Made by a program: the position numbers and the translations under genes. Positions 48,985-57,639 of a stretch of 64,000 nt of DNA are shown here, piece by piece. Position 1 is the first letter of the stretch, and every line of letters begins with the position of its first letter. The stretch comes from Hyphomicrobiales bacterium (GTDB taxonomy: Bacteria; Pseudomonadota; Alphaproteobacteria; Rhizobiales; Rhizobiaceae). Where the stretch lies: the NCBI GenBank assembly GCA_900473205.1, contig UCLB01000011.1, forward strand, positions 1 to 64,000, read 5' to 3'. The notes under the pieces were generated by a model, which was not told where the DNA came from, made no database searches, and was given only the letters and a program-made list of their open reading frames with translations.

Positions 48985-49716
48985 CGTCCATCAGGGATAC
49001 CCCTCGTTCATTCTTACTCTCGGACACTCCCCTCGAAAGACATGTCCTCAAGCCATTTGTATTACCGCGAGCCGGTTATCCCATTTCCCTCTACATCATG
49101 GAGAGGCCTGCGATTACTCAACAACTACTCCCACAACACAACTTTAACATATGCCGATCAAGGCACGGTTTCGCATTTCCGCAACCTGCTGGATTGCGGC
49201 CAAACCGGCCCCGATACTTGAAAAAACGAACTCAAACAGAACTCGTCCGCAAGAAGCATGTACCTTCGATACTCAAGGATCGAGATAGCTTGTGGATAGA
49301 AATCCTTGCCCCTTGTCGAGATGCATTTAGGCAGGATCGGGGGTGGAGATCAATGGCGATTTTTCTGCGAAACGGAAGATCGGCCATTGACTCACACAGG
49401 CCGTTTTGCATCGATTGAAGGGCCGTCTGGAGAATCTCTTATGAATCAATGAGATTCAATTTCGTGGCTTTTTTAAAGCGCGATTTGGCGGAAAAATAAA
49501 AATTCTCTTGACTCTATACTTCGGTAACCTTCCGCAGGGGAAGGACGGTCGGATTTTAAAGACCTTTTGTAAGTCATTGTTTTTTATTATCTTTTTTCGT
49601 CATCGCTCTGACGCAGAAGTGTCATGCTATGCAGCACAATGTTAACAAGTCGTTAGAAACAGAAAAAGCCCGGTCTTTCGGCCAGGCTTTTTTGTAATAA
49701 ATTTGTATTAGCCGGA
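48985..49716. promoter_or_regulatory. rpsT-dnaA intergenic control region
   Basis: There are 732 bases without a gene. Five GANTC sites occur at 49389-49393, 49432-49436, 49443-49447, 49453-49457 and 49510-49514; a near-consensus DnaA box TGTGGATAG at 49291-49299; a CtrA-like TTAA-N7-TTAG at 49642-49656; and a two-way terminator at 49661-49693. The region is AT-rich around 49560-49620. This is probably the dnaA promoter and long leader; the individual sites are matches by eye. Confidence 0.55.
49661..49693 (-). terminator. terminator of rpsT (bidirectional shape)
   Basis: Stem AGCCCGG / CCAGGCT with one mismatch, flanked by five A on the left and six T on the right, so it can act in both directions. 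It starts about 24 bases after the rpsT stop. Confidence 0.8.
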
Positions 49717-49983
49717 TTAGGCGGAAAGTGCCTTCACGCGCTGGGCCAGACGGGACACCTTGCGGGACGCCGTGTTGCCGTGCAGAACGCCGCGGGTAGC
49801 TGCGCGCTGGATCTCAGGCTGGGCTACTTTGAGCGCTTCTGTTGCGACTGCCAGATCACCCGATGCGATGGCCTCTTCGACCTTGCGAATGAAACCGCGA
49901 ACGCGCGAACGGCGAGCCTTGTTGACTGCGGTACGGCGAGCGATCTTGCGAGTCGCCTTTTTCGCCGAAGTTGTATTGGCCAT
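49717..49983 (-). CDS. rpsT: 30S ribosomal protein S20
   Basis: An 88-residue, very basic, helical ribosomal protein ([25 protein letters not shown] type start), binding 16S rRNA early in 30S assembly. GAAGAGAGG precedes the ATG by 7 bases. It is co-directional with dnaA but separated from it by a terminator; the rpsT-dnaA neighbourhood is common in Rhizobiales. Confidence 0.97.
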   Translation of the reverse strand: MANTTSAKKATRKIARRTAVNKARRSRVRGFIRKVEEAIASGDLAVATEALKVAQPEIQRAATRGVLHGNTASRKVSRLAQRVKALSA

Positions 49984-50237
49984 GTATGCCTCTCTTCGAA
50001 TTCAAACCAAAATCCGCAACCACAGGATCAGGTCCGTCAAAGACCTCGCGTTCCAAAGAGTGCGGGAGTAATTGGAACAAGCCGGATGGCTTTTCCTAAC
50101 CGTGGGCGGGCATATAACCCTAAAGCTGCTGCCCGTCAACGCGCATTTTCAGCAAAAACGCTGATATTCCGAATCCTTGGCGTCGCTGGAACCCAAAACA
50201 CATGAAGGTTTTGTGTCTATTCCGCCATAGGATTGCA

Positions 50238-51011
50238 TTAGCGATTCTTGAATACAGGTTTTCTCTTCTCCACGAAAGCCGCCATGCCTTCTTTCTGGTC
50301 GTCCGTCGCAAAAAGCGACTGGAACAGGCGGCGCTCGAAGCGCAGGCCCTCGCTCAGCGAGACCTCGAAGGAGCGATTGACGCTTTCCTTGGCCATCAGC
50401 ACGGATGCACGCGACAGGGATGCGATGGTGCTGGCTGCCTCCACCGCTTCATCCATCAGCCGCTCCTGCGGCACGATGCGTGACACCAGCCCCGCCCGCT
50501 CCGCTTCAGCCGCATTCATCTTGCGGCCCGTCAGCACCAGGTCCATGGCCTTGGCCTTGCCGACAGCGCGCGTCAGGCGCTGCGACCCGCCCATGCCGGG
50601 AATGACGCCGAGCGTGATTTCCGGCTGTCCGAATTTGGCACTCTCGGATGCGATGATGAAATCGCACATCATGGCAAGCTCACAGCCGCCGCCCAGCGCG
50701 AAACCGGAGACCGCCGCGATGACCGGCTTGCGGGCAGCCGCCACATCGTCCCAGCCGCCTAGGAAATCACCGAGATAGGCATCGACGAAATCCAGCGACT
50801 GCATCTCCTTTATATCCGCACCGGCGGCAAAGGCCTTGGGCGAACCGGTGATGACAATGGCGCCGATGGAATCATCGCTCGAAAACGACGTCAATATATG
50901 CCGCAGTTCCTTCAAGAGGGTCGAGTTCAGCGCGTTCAGAGCCTGCGGTCGGTTGAGCGTGATGACGCCGACATCATCGCGCTTTTCAACGATCAGCGTT
51001 TCATAATCCAT
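50238..51011 (-). CDS. enoyl-CoA hydratase (crotonase family)
   Basis: A 257-residue crotonase of the short-chain enoyl-CoA hydratase type. The oxyanion-hole segments are [11 protein letters not shown] and [18 protein letters not shown], and the two catalytic glutamates fall in GGCELA and [12 protein letters not shown]. Likely role: hydration step in fatty-acid or amino-acid degradation. It starts 18 bases after the mutM stop on the same strand, an arrangement also seen in other rhizobia. Confidence 0.93.
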   Translation of the reverse strand: MDYETLIVEKRDDVGVITLNRPQALNALNSTLLKELRHILTSFSSDDSIGAIVITGSPKAFAAGADIKEMQSLDFVDAYLGDFLGGWDDVAAARKPVIAAVSGFALGGGCELAMMCDFIIASESAKFGQPEITLGVIPGMGGSQRLTRAVGKAKAMDLVLTGRKMNAAEAERAGLVSRIVPQERLMDEAVEAASTIASLSRASVLMAKESVNRSFEVSLSEGLRFERRLFQSLFATDDQKEGMAAFVEKRKPVFKNR

Positions 51012-51029
51012 GTAAGTGGTCCCCTCCCA

Positions 51030-51926
51030 TTACTTCTGGCAGGCGGCGCAATAGAAGGTGGAGCGTCCGGCCTGCACGATCCGCTCGACCGTACCTCCGC
51101 AACCGGGTGTGGGGCAAGCATGACCTTGGCGATCGTAAACCGAAAAGGAATGCTGGAAATAACCTAGCGTGCCGTCGGTCTGGATATGGTCGCGCAGCGA
51201 CGAGCCACCCGCCGCAATCGCATCGGCAATGACCTCGCGGATTTTCTGGGTCAGATCGACCAGCTGCGCCTTGGGCTTTCCGGTTTTCGTCACCAGCGTC
51301 CCTGCCGCTCTTAAGGGAGACAGATGCGCACGCCACATCGCCTCGCAGACATAGATATTGCCAAGCCCGGCAATGACCTTCTGGTCCAGCAGCGTGCTTT
51401 TCAGCGGCTGGCTTTTACCTGAAAAGCGGCTTGCGAGATAATCGGCGCTCAGCGCATTGCCGGTCGGCTCCGGGCCGAGATCGACAAAGGCGGGGTAGAG
51501 GTCGATATGGGCGCGCTCCACCAGATGCATGAAGCCGAAACGGCGCGGGTCATTATAGATGACCTGCGCAGACGCCCCCGTCTCTTTTTGCAGATGGAAG
51601 ATGACATGGTCATGCTTGCCATCCTTGGAGCGCGCATAATGAAACTCGCCCGGCGTTTCCGACGGCCCTGACTGTTCCTCGATGCGGAAGGAGCCGGACA
51701 TGCCCAGATGCGCGATGATGGTGAGCCCGTCTTCCAGCTCGATCAGCAGATATTTGGCCCGACGTCCCAGAGAGACGATGAGCTTGCCTTCCACCAGTGC
51801 CGAAAACCCATCGGGAAAGGGAAAGCGCAGGTCGGGCCGGGCAAGCACGACTTTCTCGACGCGCGCACCCTCCATGGTCGGCGCAAGGCCGCGTCGGACG
51901 GTTTCAACTTCGGGCAATTCTGGCAT
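51030..51926 (-). CDS. mutM: formamidopyrimidine-DNA glycosylase
   Basis: Base-excision repair glycosylase/AP lyase for 8-oxoguanine. The N-terminal catalytic Pro2-Glu3 is present in [14 protein letters not shown]. The H2TH domain contains [23 protein letters not shown]. The C-terminal zinc finger has paired cysteines in [10 protein letters not shown] and FYCAACQK. It is divergent from ubiE, the usual neighbour in alphaproteobacteria. Its length of 298 residues includes a small insertion around residues 90-110. Confidence 0.97.
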   Translation of the reverse strand: MPELPEVETVRRGLAPTMEGARVEKVVLARPDLRFPFPDGFSALVEGKLIVSLGRRAKYLLIELEDGLTIIAHLGMSGSFRIEEQSGPSETPGEFHYARSKDGKHDHVIFHLQKETGASAQVIYNDPRRFGFMHLVERAHIDLYPAFVDLGPEPTGNALSADYLASRFSGKSQPLKSTLLDQKVIAGLGNIYVCEAMWRAHLSPLRAAGTLVTKTGKPKAQLVDLTQKIREVIADAIAAGGSSLRDHIQTDGTLGYFQHSFSVYDRQGHACPTPGCGGTVERIVQAGRSTFYCAACQK

Positions 51927-52069
51927 GGAGTTTATCCCACATGTTTACCGCAACGGTCTTGTGATCTCATGCCTGCGGGCATACATGTCGCAGGCATGTT
52001 GTGTCGCAACAGATAGCGTCGCAATCGCCTTTCCGCTATGGTCCGCACCGCAATTAAAGATGGAGACCG

Positions 52070-52849
52070 ATGATGACCGAAGCCCGCACCACCGCAGATG
52101 GCGGCATGGAAACCTCTTACGGCTTTCACAAGGTTGACGAAGGCCAGAAGCAGGGCATGGTCAACGAGGTCTTTCACAAGGTCGCCAAGCGCTACGACAT
52201 CATGAATGATGTCATGTCTGCGGGCATGCACCGTTTGTGGAAAGATGCCATGATCTCAGAGCTCAACCCGCGCAAGGACCCGTCCTACAAGACGCTGGAT
52301 GTGGCTGGCGGCACCGGCGACATCGCATTCCGCATCATCGAAGCCTCCAATCGTCTGGCCCATTCCACCGTTCTCGACATCAACGGCTCGATGCTGGCGG
52401 TGGGCGAAGAGCGGGCGGCAAAGAAGAAGCTTTCCGACAATCTGACCTTCGTGGAAGCCAATGCCGAGGAGCTGCCTTTCGAGGCCAATAGTTTCGATGC
52501 CTATACGGTCGCCTTCGGCATTCGCAACGTGCCGCGTATCGATGTGGCGCTTAAAGAAGCGCATCGGGTGCTGAAGCGCGGCGGGCGTCTGCTGGTACTG
52601 GAATTTTCCGAAGTGGAGATGCCGCTGCTCGACAAGGTCTATGATGCCTGGTCCTTCAATGCCATTCCGCAATTCGGCAAGATGATTACCGGTGATGCCG
52701 AGCCCTATCAGTATCTGGTGGAATCGATCCGCAAATTCCCCAATCAGGAAGACTTTGCAGCGATGATCCGCACCGCCGGTTTCTCGCGCGTGACCTATAC
52801 CAATTATACCGGCGGCATCGCCGCGCTGCATTCCGGCTGGAAGCTTTGA
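52070..52849 (+). CDS. ubiE: ubiquinone/menaquinone C-methyltransferase UbiE
   Basis: SAM-dependent C-methyltransferase of quinone biosynthesis, 259 residues. SAM motif [14 protein letters not shown], plus [18 protein letters not shown] and [24 protein letters not shown] signatures of the UbiE family. The ATG at 52070 or the adjacent one at 52073 is preceded by GGAG. It is followed by ubiB after 40 bases, forming a ubiquinone operon. Confidence 0.97.
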   Translation: MMTEARTTADGGMETSYGFHKVDEGQKQGMVNEVFHKVAKRYDIMNDVMSAGMHRLWKDAMISELNPRKDPSYKTLDVAGGTGDIAFRIIEASNRLAHSTVLDINGSMLAVGEERAAKKKLSDNLTFVEANAEELPFEANSFDAYTVAFGIRNVPRIDVALKEAHRVLKRGGRLLVLEFSEVEMPLLDKVYDAWSFNAIPQFGKMITGDAEPYQYLVESIRKFPNQEDFAAMIRTAGFSRVTYTNYTGGIAALHSGWKL

Positions 52850-52889
52850 TCCACATGAAGGCTTGCAGCAGCAGGAAGAAGGCATTTGC

Positions 52890-54464
52890 ATGAGTACGCT
52901 TGGCGCATATTTCCGGCTCGCCAGGGTCGGCTGGGTTCTCGTGCGCGAAGGCGTGGTGCTGGCTCTGCCATCCGAGGAACTGCCGGCTACGGCGAAATTT
53001 GCCAAAGCGCTGCTCAAGCCCTTTGCCCGCAACCGGGCAAAACATGCCGACCGTCGTGACCGGCTGGCAACCGCCGTGGAACGGCTTGGCCCTTCCTATG
53101 TGAAGATGGGCCAGTTTCTGGCCACCCGCCCGGATGTGGTGGGCGCGGATTTTGCCGAAGACCTTTCGCGCCTGCAGGACCGCATGGCCTTCTTCCCCAA
53201 TGCTGCAGCAAAGGCGAATATCGAGGGGTCACTCGGTCGTCCCGTTTCTGACCTTTATCTCGAATTCCGTGATCCGATTGCCGCCGCCTCCATTGCGCAG
53301 GTGCATCCGGCCATCGTGCGCACCCCCTCGGGGCAGAAGAAGGTAGCCGTTAAGGTCATTCGCCCCGGCGTGCGCCGGCGCTTCCAGAACGATCTGGAGG
53401 CGATGTATCTGATTGCCGATCTTCAGCAGCGCTTCATCCGTTCCGCCCGCCGTCTGCGGCCTGTGGAAGTGACCCGCGCGCTGGAACAGACGACCAAGAT
53501 CGAGATGGATTTGCGGCTGGAAGCGGCTGCTTTGTCCGAACTTGCGGAAAACACACAAAATGATCCCGGCTTTCGCGTGCCGGAGGTGGACTGGGAGCGT
53601 ACGGGCCGCGATGTCGTCACCATGGAATGGATCGACGGCGTCAAGATGTCGGATGTCGAGGGCCTGAAGGCTGCTGGTCACGATCTCAATGCGCTGGCCG
53701 ATACGCTGATCCAGTCCTTCCTGCGCCATACGCTGCGCGACGGCTTCTTCCATGCCGACATGCACCCCGGCAATCTCTTCGTCGATCCCAAGGGCATGAT
53801 CGTTGCCGTGGACATGGGCATTGCCGGGCGGCTCGGCAAAAAAGAGCGCCGGTTTCTCGCCGAAATTCTCTATGGCTTCATCACTCGCGATTACATGCGC
53901 GTGGCGGAAGTGCATTTCGAAGCGGGCTATGTTCCCGGGCACCATGACATCGCCAGCTTCGCCCAGGCCATCCGCGCCATCGGCGAGCCTATCCATGGCC
54001 AGCCTGCCGAAACCATCTCCATGGGCAAGCTGCTGACGCTTCTCTTCGAAGTGACCGAACTCTTCGACATGGAAACGCGTCCCGAACTCGTGATGCTGCA
54101 AAAGACCATGGTGGTAGTGGAAGGCGTTTCGCGCATTCTCAACCCGCGCTTCAACATGTGGAAAGCGGCAGACCCCGTCGTCAGTGGCTGGATTCGCGAC
54201 AATCTCGGCCCCAAGCGCATCGTGACCGACCTGAAGGACGGGCTCAAAGCAGCCGTCAAACTCGCCGAAGCCGCCCCGGAAATCGCCGCCAAGACGGAAA
54301 AGCTGCATGCCGATCTGGTCTATATGAGCGAACACGGCCTGCGCTTCGATGCCAGCACGGCGGAAGCCATCGGCAAGGCGGAGGCGCGACATACGCGCTG
54401 GGGACGCATTGCGCTTTGGGTGATTGCGTTGGTGCTGGTGTATATCGCGGTAAGGGTTAGCTGA
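52890..54464 (+). CDS. ubiB: UbiB, atypical kinase of ubiquinone biosynthesis
   Basis: ABC1/ADCK-type protein needed for aerobic ubiquinone synthesis. The KxGQ motif is in YVKMGQFLATRPDV, followed by ASIAQVHPAIV, the ATP-binding VAVKVIRPGV and the HADMHPGNLFVDP catalytic loop. A C-terminal membrane helix (IALWVIALVLVYIAV) anchors it. The start at 52890 has GGAAGAAGG upstream; a TTG at 52863 is less likely. About 524 residues. Confidence 0.95.
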   Translation: MSTLGAYFRLARVGWVLVREGVVLALPSEELPATAKFAKALLKPFARNRAKHADRRDRLATAVERLGPSYVKMGQFLATRPDVVGADFAEDLSRLQDRMAFFPNAAAKANIEGSLGRPVSDLYLEFRDPIAAASIAQVHPAIVRTPSGQKKVAVKVIRPGVRRRFQNDLEAMYLIADLQQRFIRSARRLRPVEVTRALEQTTKIEMDLRLEAAALSELAENTQNDPGFRVPEVDWERTGRDVVTMEWIDGVKMSDVEGLKAAGHDLNALADTLIQSFLRHTLRDGFFHADMHPGNLFVDPKGMIVAVDMGIAGRLGKKERRFLAEILYGFITRDYMRVAEVHFEAGYVPGHHDIASFAQAIRAIGEPIHGQPAETISMGKLLTLLFEVTELFDMETRPELVMLQKTMVVVEGVSRILNPRFNMWKAADPVVSGWIRDNLGPKRIVTDLKDGLKAAVKLAEAAPEIAAKTEKLHADLVYMSEHGLRFDASTAEAIGKAEARHTRWGRIALWVIALVLVYIAVRVS

Positions 54465-54478
54465 GGCTTGGTGTGCCG

Positions 54479-54590
54479 CCCTCATGCTGAGGAGGCCCGC
54501 AGGGCCGTCTCGAAGCATCACGCACCGATTTGCCTCAAGCCCTCAACCTCGCCCTTCGAGGGTCGCTACGCTCCCACCTCAGGATGAGGG
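54479..54590. repeat. RIME-like mosaic repeat, copy 1
   Basis: A 112-base element whose ends CCCTCATGCTGAGG and CCTCAGGATGAGGG are inverted repeats with one mismatch. Internal blocks CTCGAAGCATC and CCTTCGAGGGTCGCT are shared with the copy at 56276-56397. It resembles the Rhizobium intergenic mosaic element type. It lies between ubiB and yjbR. Confidence 0.75.
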
Positions 54591-54637
54591 TTGCTGCGTT
54601 GTGGCAGCCTCGGAATGCGAAATGCAGCGGGGTAGCT

Positions 54638-54997
54638 TCACCCCAACACAATCCCCAATTCCGCCCGCAGCTTCTTCGTCAGCCCAGCCGCGACCAACTC
54701 ATAGGACCGGCGCACATAATGCTCCAGTTCCGTCGCCTCCAGCGGTGAATGGTCTGAGATCGACACCCATTTGCGTTTGGCGAAATAGGGTGCCTGGGCG
54801 ATGCCTTCCAGTGAGGTGAGAATCTCGAAACTTTCTTCCGAACATTTGACGACGAGGCGCCAGTCGTCTCGTTCGCCCAGAACGGCGAAGACCTTCTCGC
54901 CCACCTTGGCGACATGGGAGTCCCATTGATCGACGAAGGAAACGCCGGGCCATTTGCCCAGGGTGGCATCGAAGCTTGTGCGGTCGAACAGGCTCAT
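54638..54997 (-). CDS. yjbR: MmcQ/YjbR-family protein
   Basis: A 119-residue protein of the YjbR/MmcQ fold (double wing), with the family hallmarks KVFAVLGERDDWRLVVKC, APYFAKRKWVSI and LRRSYELVAAGL-type ending (here VRRSYELVAAGLTKKLR). It is sometimes proposed to bind DNA; its function is unknown. It overlaps the end of coaBC by 4 bases, so the pair is probably co-translated. Confidence 0.88.
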   Translation of the reverse strand: MSLFDRTSFDATLGKWPGVSFVDQWDSHVAKVGEKVFAVLGERDDWRLVVKCSEESFEILTSLEGIAQAPYFAKRKWVSISDHSPLEATELEHYVRRSYELVAAGLTKKLRAELGIVLG

Positions 54998-56199
54998 GCC
55001 AGTTTCTCCGCGATGAGGGCCGCGAGGCGTTTTGCGACTTCGACCTTGTCGAGATCAGGCCAGGCATCGATCTCTGTTTTCGAGATGATCTTCACGCTGT
55101 TGCGATCTCCACCCATGATGCCCGTCGCGGCGGAAACGTCATTGGCGACGATGATATCGGCACCTTTGCGTTCCAGCTTGGCGCGGCCATTGATCTCAAC
55201 ATCCTGTGTTTCCGCGGCAAAGCCGACAACGATTTTCGGCCTCTGCGCGTGATGGCCTACAGTCTTCAGAATATCCGGATTTTCCACCATTTGCAGGGCG
55301 GGCGGCTGGTCACCGGGTTGTTTTTTGATCTTCTGATCCACAGCGGTTGCGACGCGCCAGTCAGCTACAGCGGCGACCATAACGGCAATATCGGCAGGCA
55401 ACTGCGAGAGAATGGCGTCGCGCATCTCTTCGGCACGTTCGATATGAATGGTCGAGACCCCTGCGGGATCGGCGATCGTCACCGGGCCGGAGACCAGCGT
55501 GACCTCGGCACCCAGTTCCGCCAGCGCTGCGGCAATGGCGTGGCCCTGCTTGCCAGAGGAGCGGTTGGCAATGTAGCGGACGGGATCGATAGGCTCATGG
55601 GTCGGGCCGGAAGTGACGATGGCTTTTTTGCCTGCCAGCGGCTTCGGGCCATCATCCAGAAGCTTTTCGGCGGCATCGACGATCTGCAACGGCTCGGCCA
55701 TGCGGCCAAGGCCTGCCTCGCCTCTTTCCGCCATCTCGCCTGCCATGGGGCCGATGAAGCTGATGCCATCTGCTTTCAGGGTCGAGATGTTGCGCTGGGT
55801 TGCTCTGGCCGTCCACATTTTAGGGTTCATGGCCGGTGCGACGAGCACCTTGCGATCCGTGGCCAGCAACACGGTGGAGGCCAGATCGTCGGCCAGACCG
55901 TTTGCCATCTTCGCCATGAGATCTGCGGTCGCCGGTGCGACGAGGATGAGATCGCAGTCCCGCGCCAGCCTGATATGGCCGACATCCTGTTCGTCCTGAC
56001 GCGAAAACAGTTCGGTGAAGACGTGGGTGGCCGAGAGTGCGCCGACGGCAAGTGGCGTCACGAATTCCTGCGCCCCGCGCGTCATCACAGGCGTCACCTT
56101 CGCGCCGCGCTCTTTCAGCCGGCGGATGAGATCAAGGCTCTTATAGGCCGCAATGCCACCGGAAATGATGAGAAGAATATGCTTGCCCGAAAGTGCCAT
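54994..56199 (-). CDS. coaBC: bifunctional phosphopantothenoylcysteine decarboxylase/synthetase
   Basis: Coenzyme A biosynthesis enzyme. The N-terminal flavoprotein CoaC domain (about 1-190) begins GKHILLIISGGIAAYKSLDL and includes PAMNPKMW. The C-terminal CoaB domain contains TSGPTHEPIDPVRYIANRSSGKQG and the ADWR motif. The ATG at 56199 gives 401 residues; upstream only a TTG at 56256 is available. In many alphaproteobacteria coaBC follows ubiB on the same strand; here it faces ubiB and is bounded by two repeats. Confidence 0.95.
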   Translation of the reverse strand: MALSGKHILLIISGGIAAYKSLDLIRRLKERGAKVTPVMTRGAQEFVTPLAVGALSATHVFTELFSRQDEQDVGHIRLARDCDLILVAPATADLMAKMANGLADDLASTVLLATDRKVLVAPAMNPKMWTARATQRNISTLKADGISFIGPMAGEMAERGEAGLGRMAEPLQIVDAAEKLLDDGPKPLAGKKAIVTSGPTHEPIDPVRYIANRSSGKQGHAIAAALAELGAEVTLVSGPVTIADPAGVSTIHIERAEEMRDAILSQLPADIAVMVAAVADWRVATAVDQKIKKQPGDQPPALQMVENPDILKTVGHHAQRPKIVVGFAAETQDVEINGRAKLERKGADIIVANDVSAATGIMGGDRNSVKIISKTEIDAWPDLDKVEVAKRLAALIAEKLA

Positions 56200-56275
56200 G
56201 ATGCCGACCGAATTCCTGTTTGATAGGAAACTAAGCCCTTGGCTTTCAAAGTGCAATCGCGCGGAACTACTCCAA

Positions 56276-56397
56276 CCTCATGCTGAGGTGCTTTGGCCAA
56301 AGGCCGAAGCCTCGAAGCATCCGTCCGCAGCCCTCGTCCTTCGAGGGTCGCTTCGCTCCCACCTCTCCCTCGACAGCGCTCGGGATGATGGATGAGG
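56276..56397. repeat. RIME-like mosaic repeat, copy 2
   Basis: A 122-base element beginning CCTCATGCTGAGGTG, with CCTCGAAGCATC and CCTTCGAGGGTCGCT blocks as in copy 1 and ending GATGAGG. It is in the same orientation as copy 1, and the two copies bracket yjbR-coaBC. Confidence 0.75.
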
Positions 56398-57102
56398 ACG
56401 GCTACCTCGCAACGCGCGCTTCACCGTTCACGCGGTGCGATGCACCCGTGGCATGTTTTGCTTTAACCCGGAGAACACACGCAAATGCGGATGGGTCTCT
56501 GGTATGGTGTTGTCGTTGGCTTCCGCATTTGCGTGGCCTCTGGTCTTTCGTTCCTGCAGGCCATGTCTTGCCCAGACCGGACCGTGAATGATCCGGGCTG
56601 AGCGTGACAGGCAGTCTCCGCTGAACCGTTTCGCCTCGCCCTGTCCGAAAGCCGTGAATGGTCTTTCGCGTCGAGAAAATCAGGTCCACCGGTCTTACCC
56701 TGACATGGTATTCCCAATGTGTGGCCGCACGTCTGCGTCCACCCACCAGCCCTCGCCACCTCGATGTCTCGCGAAACACCTCCTTGGCGAAAGTGCAAAC
56801 AATGTGCGGCTGATTCGGAGGCCGTGAATGAAATTTCGAAAGTTTTTTGATGTTTTTGGCGATTTAATTTTAAGTCATTGATTTTGGTTGTTTTATTTTC
56901 AAAACATTGATCCACGATATATCTGACCGTTCATCTCTGAGACGAGGGCAACCCAAATTTGAGATATCGATTAACCAAATCCCGCATTGAAGCCTCAAAG
57001 CCGCATATCAAAGCGCGCTTTCGTCGGACCGTTAGCAACTTTTTCACGCCTTCTTCCCACATCATACCGCTCAAGGTGGGGCACAAGGGAAATTGAGCGA
57101 AG
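56398..57102. other. 700-base stretch without a recognised gene, with repeats and potential hairpins
   Basis: No open frame here resembles a known protein, and codon use in the longest ones does not look coding. It contains a perfect 14-bp inverted repeat (56478-56491 with 56522-56535, 30-base loop); the 9-mer CCGTGAATG three times (56582, 56652, 56822), the first two in hairpin loops (56573-56600 and 56646-56668); and GGTCTTTCG twice. From about 56830 it becomes AT-rich with T runs. An unrecognised structured RNA or a remnant are both possible. Confidence 0.4.
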
Positions 57103-57636
57103 ATGATGTCACGGGGATTTCTGTTTGCGGCGGGTGGCATCATCATTCTGGCCGTTTCAGCCCCCAAATTCCTTGAGGATTATGTCACCATTCCCTCCGA
57201 GACGGAGGCGACCAGCGCTGCTTTACCGGCAACCAAAGCCAGCACGCCGGTCGCGCCGCCAAGTGCAGGCACGGTGACGCTGACTGCGGACAGGCGTGGC
57301 CACTATGCCGCCAAGCTTAGAATCAATGGCAAGCAGATCGAAGGGATGATCGATACCGGTGCTTCGCTGGTTGCCTTCGATGAGAGCACTGCCCGACGGC
57401 TGGGTTATGTGCTGAAGGACAGCGACTACAAATATCAGACCTCAACCGCGAACGGCGTCAAATCCGTTGCAGTCATTACGCTGGAGAGGGTGGAGCTCGG
57501 AAATATCGTTGCGCGTAACGTGCAGGCAGCCGTTTCGAAAGATGGCGGGCTGGACACGGTGCTGATCGGCATGAGCTTTCTGAAGCAGCTCAAATCCTTC
57601 AAATCGGAAAACGGCAGGCTCGTTCTGACGCGGTAG
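57103..57636 (+). CDS. membrane-anchored retropepsin-like aspartic protease (TIGR02281-type)
   Basis: A 177-residue protein with an N-terminal hydrophobic segment (about 5-20), a Thr/Ala/Pro-rich linker to about residue 58 and a single retropepsin-like domain. The active-site motif is IDTGASLVAF, with Asp84, and the C-terminal GMSFLKQLKSF matches the clan AA pattern. Such proteins would act as dimers, probably in the periplasm. The substrate is unknown. It converges with deoA, only 3 bases between the stops. Confidence 0.88.
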   Translation: MMSRGFLFAAGGIIILAVSAPKFLEDYVTIPSETEATSAALPATKASTPVAPPSAGTVTLTADRRGHYAAKLRINGKQIEGMIDTGASLVAFDESTARRLGYVLKDSDYKYQTSTANGVKSVAVITLERVELGNIVARNVQAAVSKDGGLDTVLIGMSFLKQLKSFKSENGRLVLTR

Positions 57637-57639
57637 CGG

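Noticed and set aside
49507-49693. Small RNA on the plus strand from a CTTGAC box to the two-way terminator
   Set aside because: No acceptable -10 element lies 16-18 bases after the CTTGAC at 49507-49512, so there is no solid promoter.
48943-49716. Chromosomal replication origin next to dnaA
   Set aside because: Only one near-match DnaA box was found, and in Rhizobiaceae the circular-chromosome origin usually lies near hemE rather than dnaA.
56500-56530. tmRNA tag-like reading (GCCAACGACAAC, A-N-D-N) on the minus strand
   Set aside because: The frame does not continue to an Ala-Ala-stop tag ending, and no tRNA-like part is visible nearby.
56402-56915. Open frames of 125-150 codons on the minus strand in the gene-poor segment
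   Set aside because: They are Arg/Thr/His-rich without recognisable motifs, overlap each other in different frames, and the AAGGAGG upstream overlaps the start codon rather than being properly spaced.
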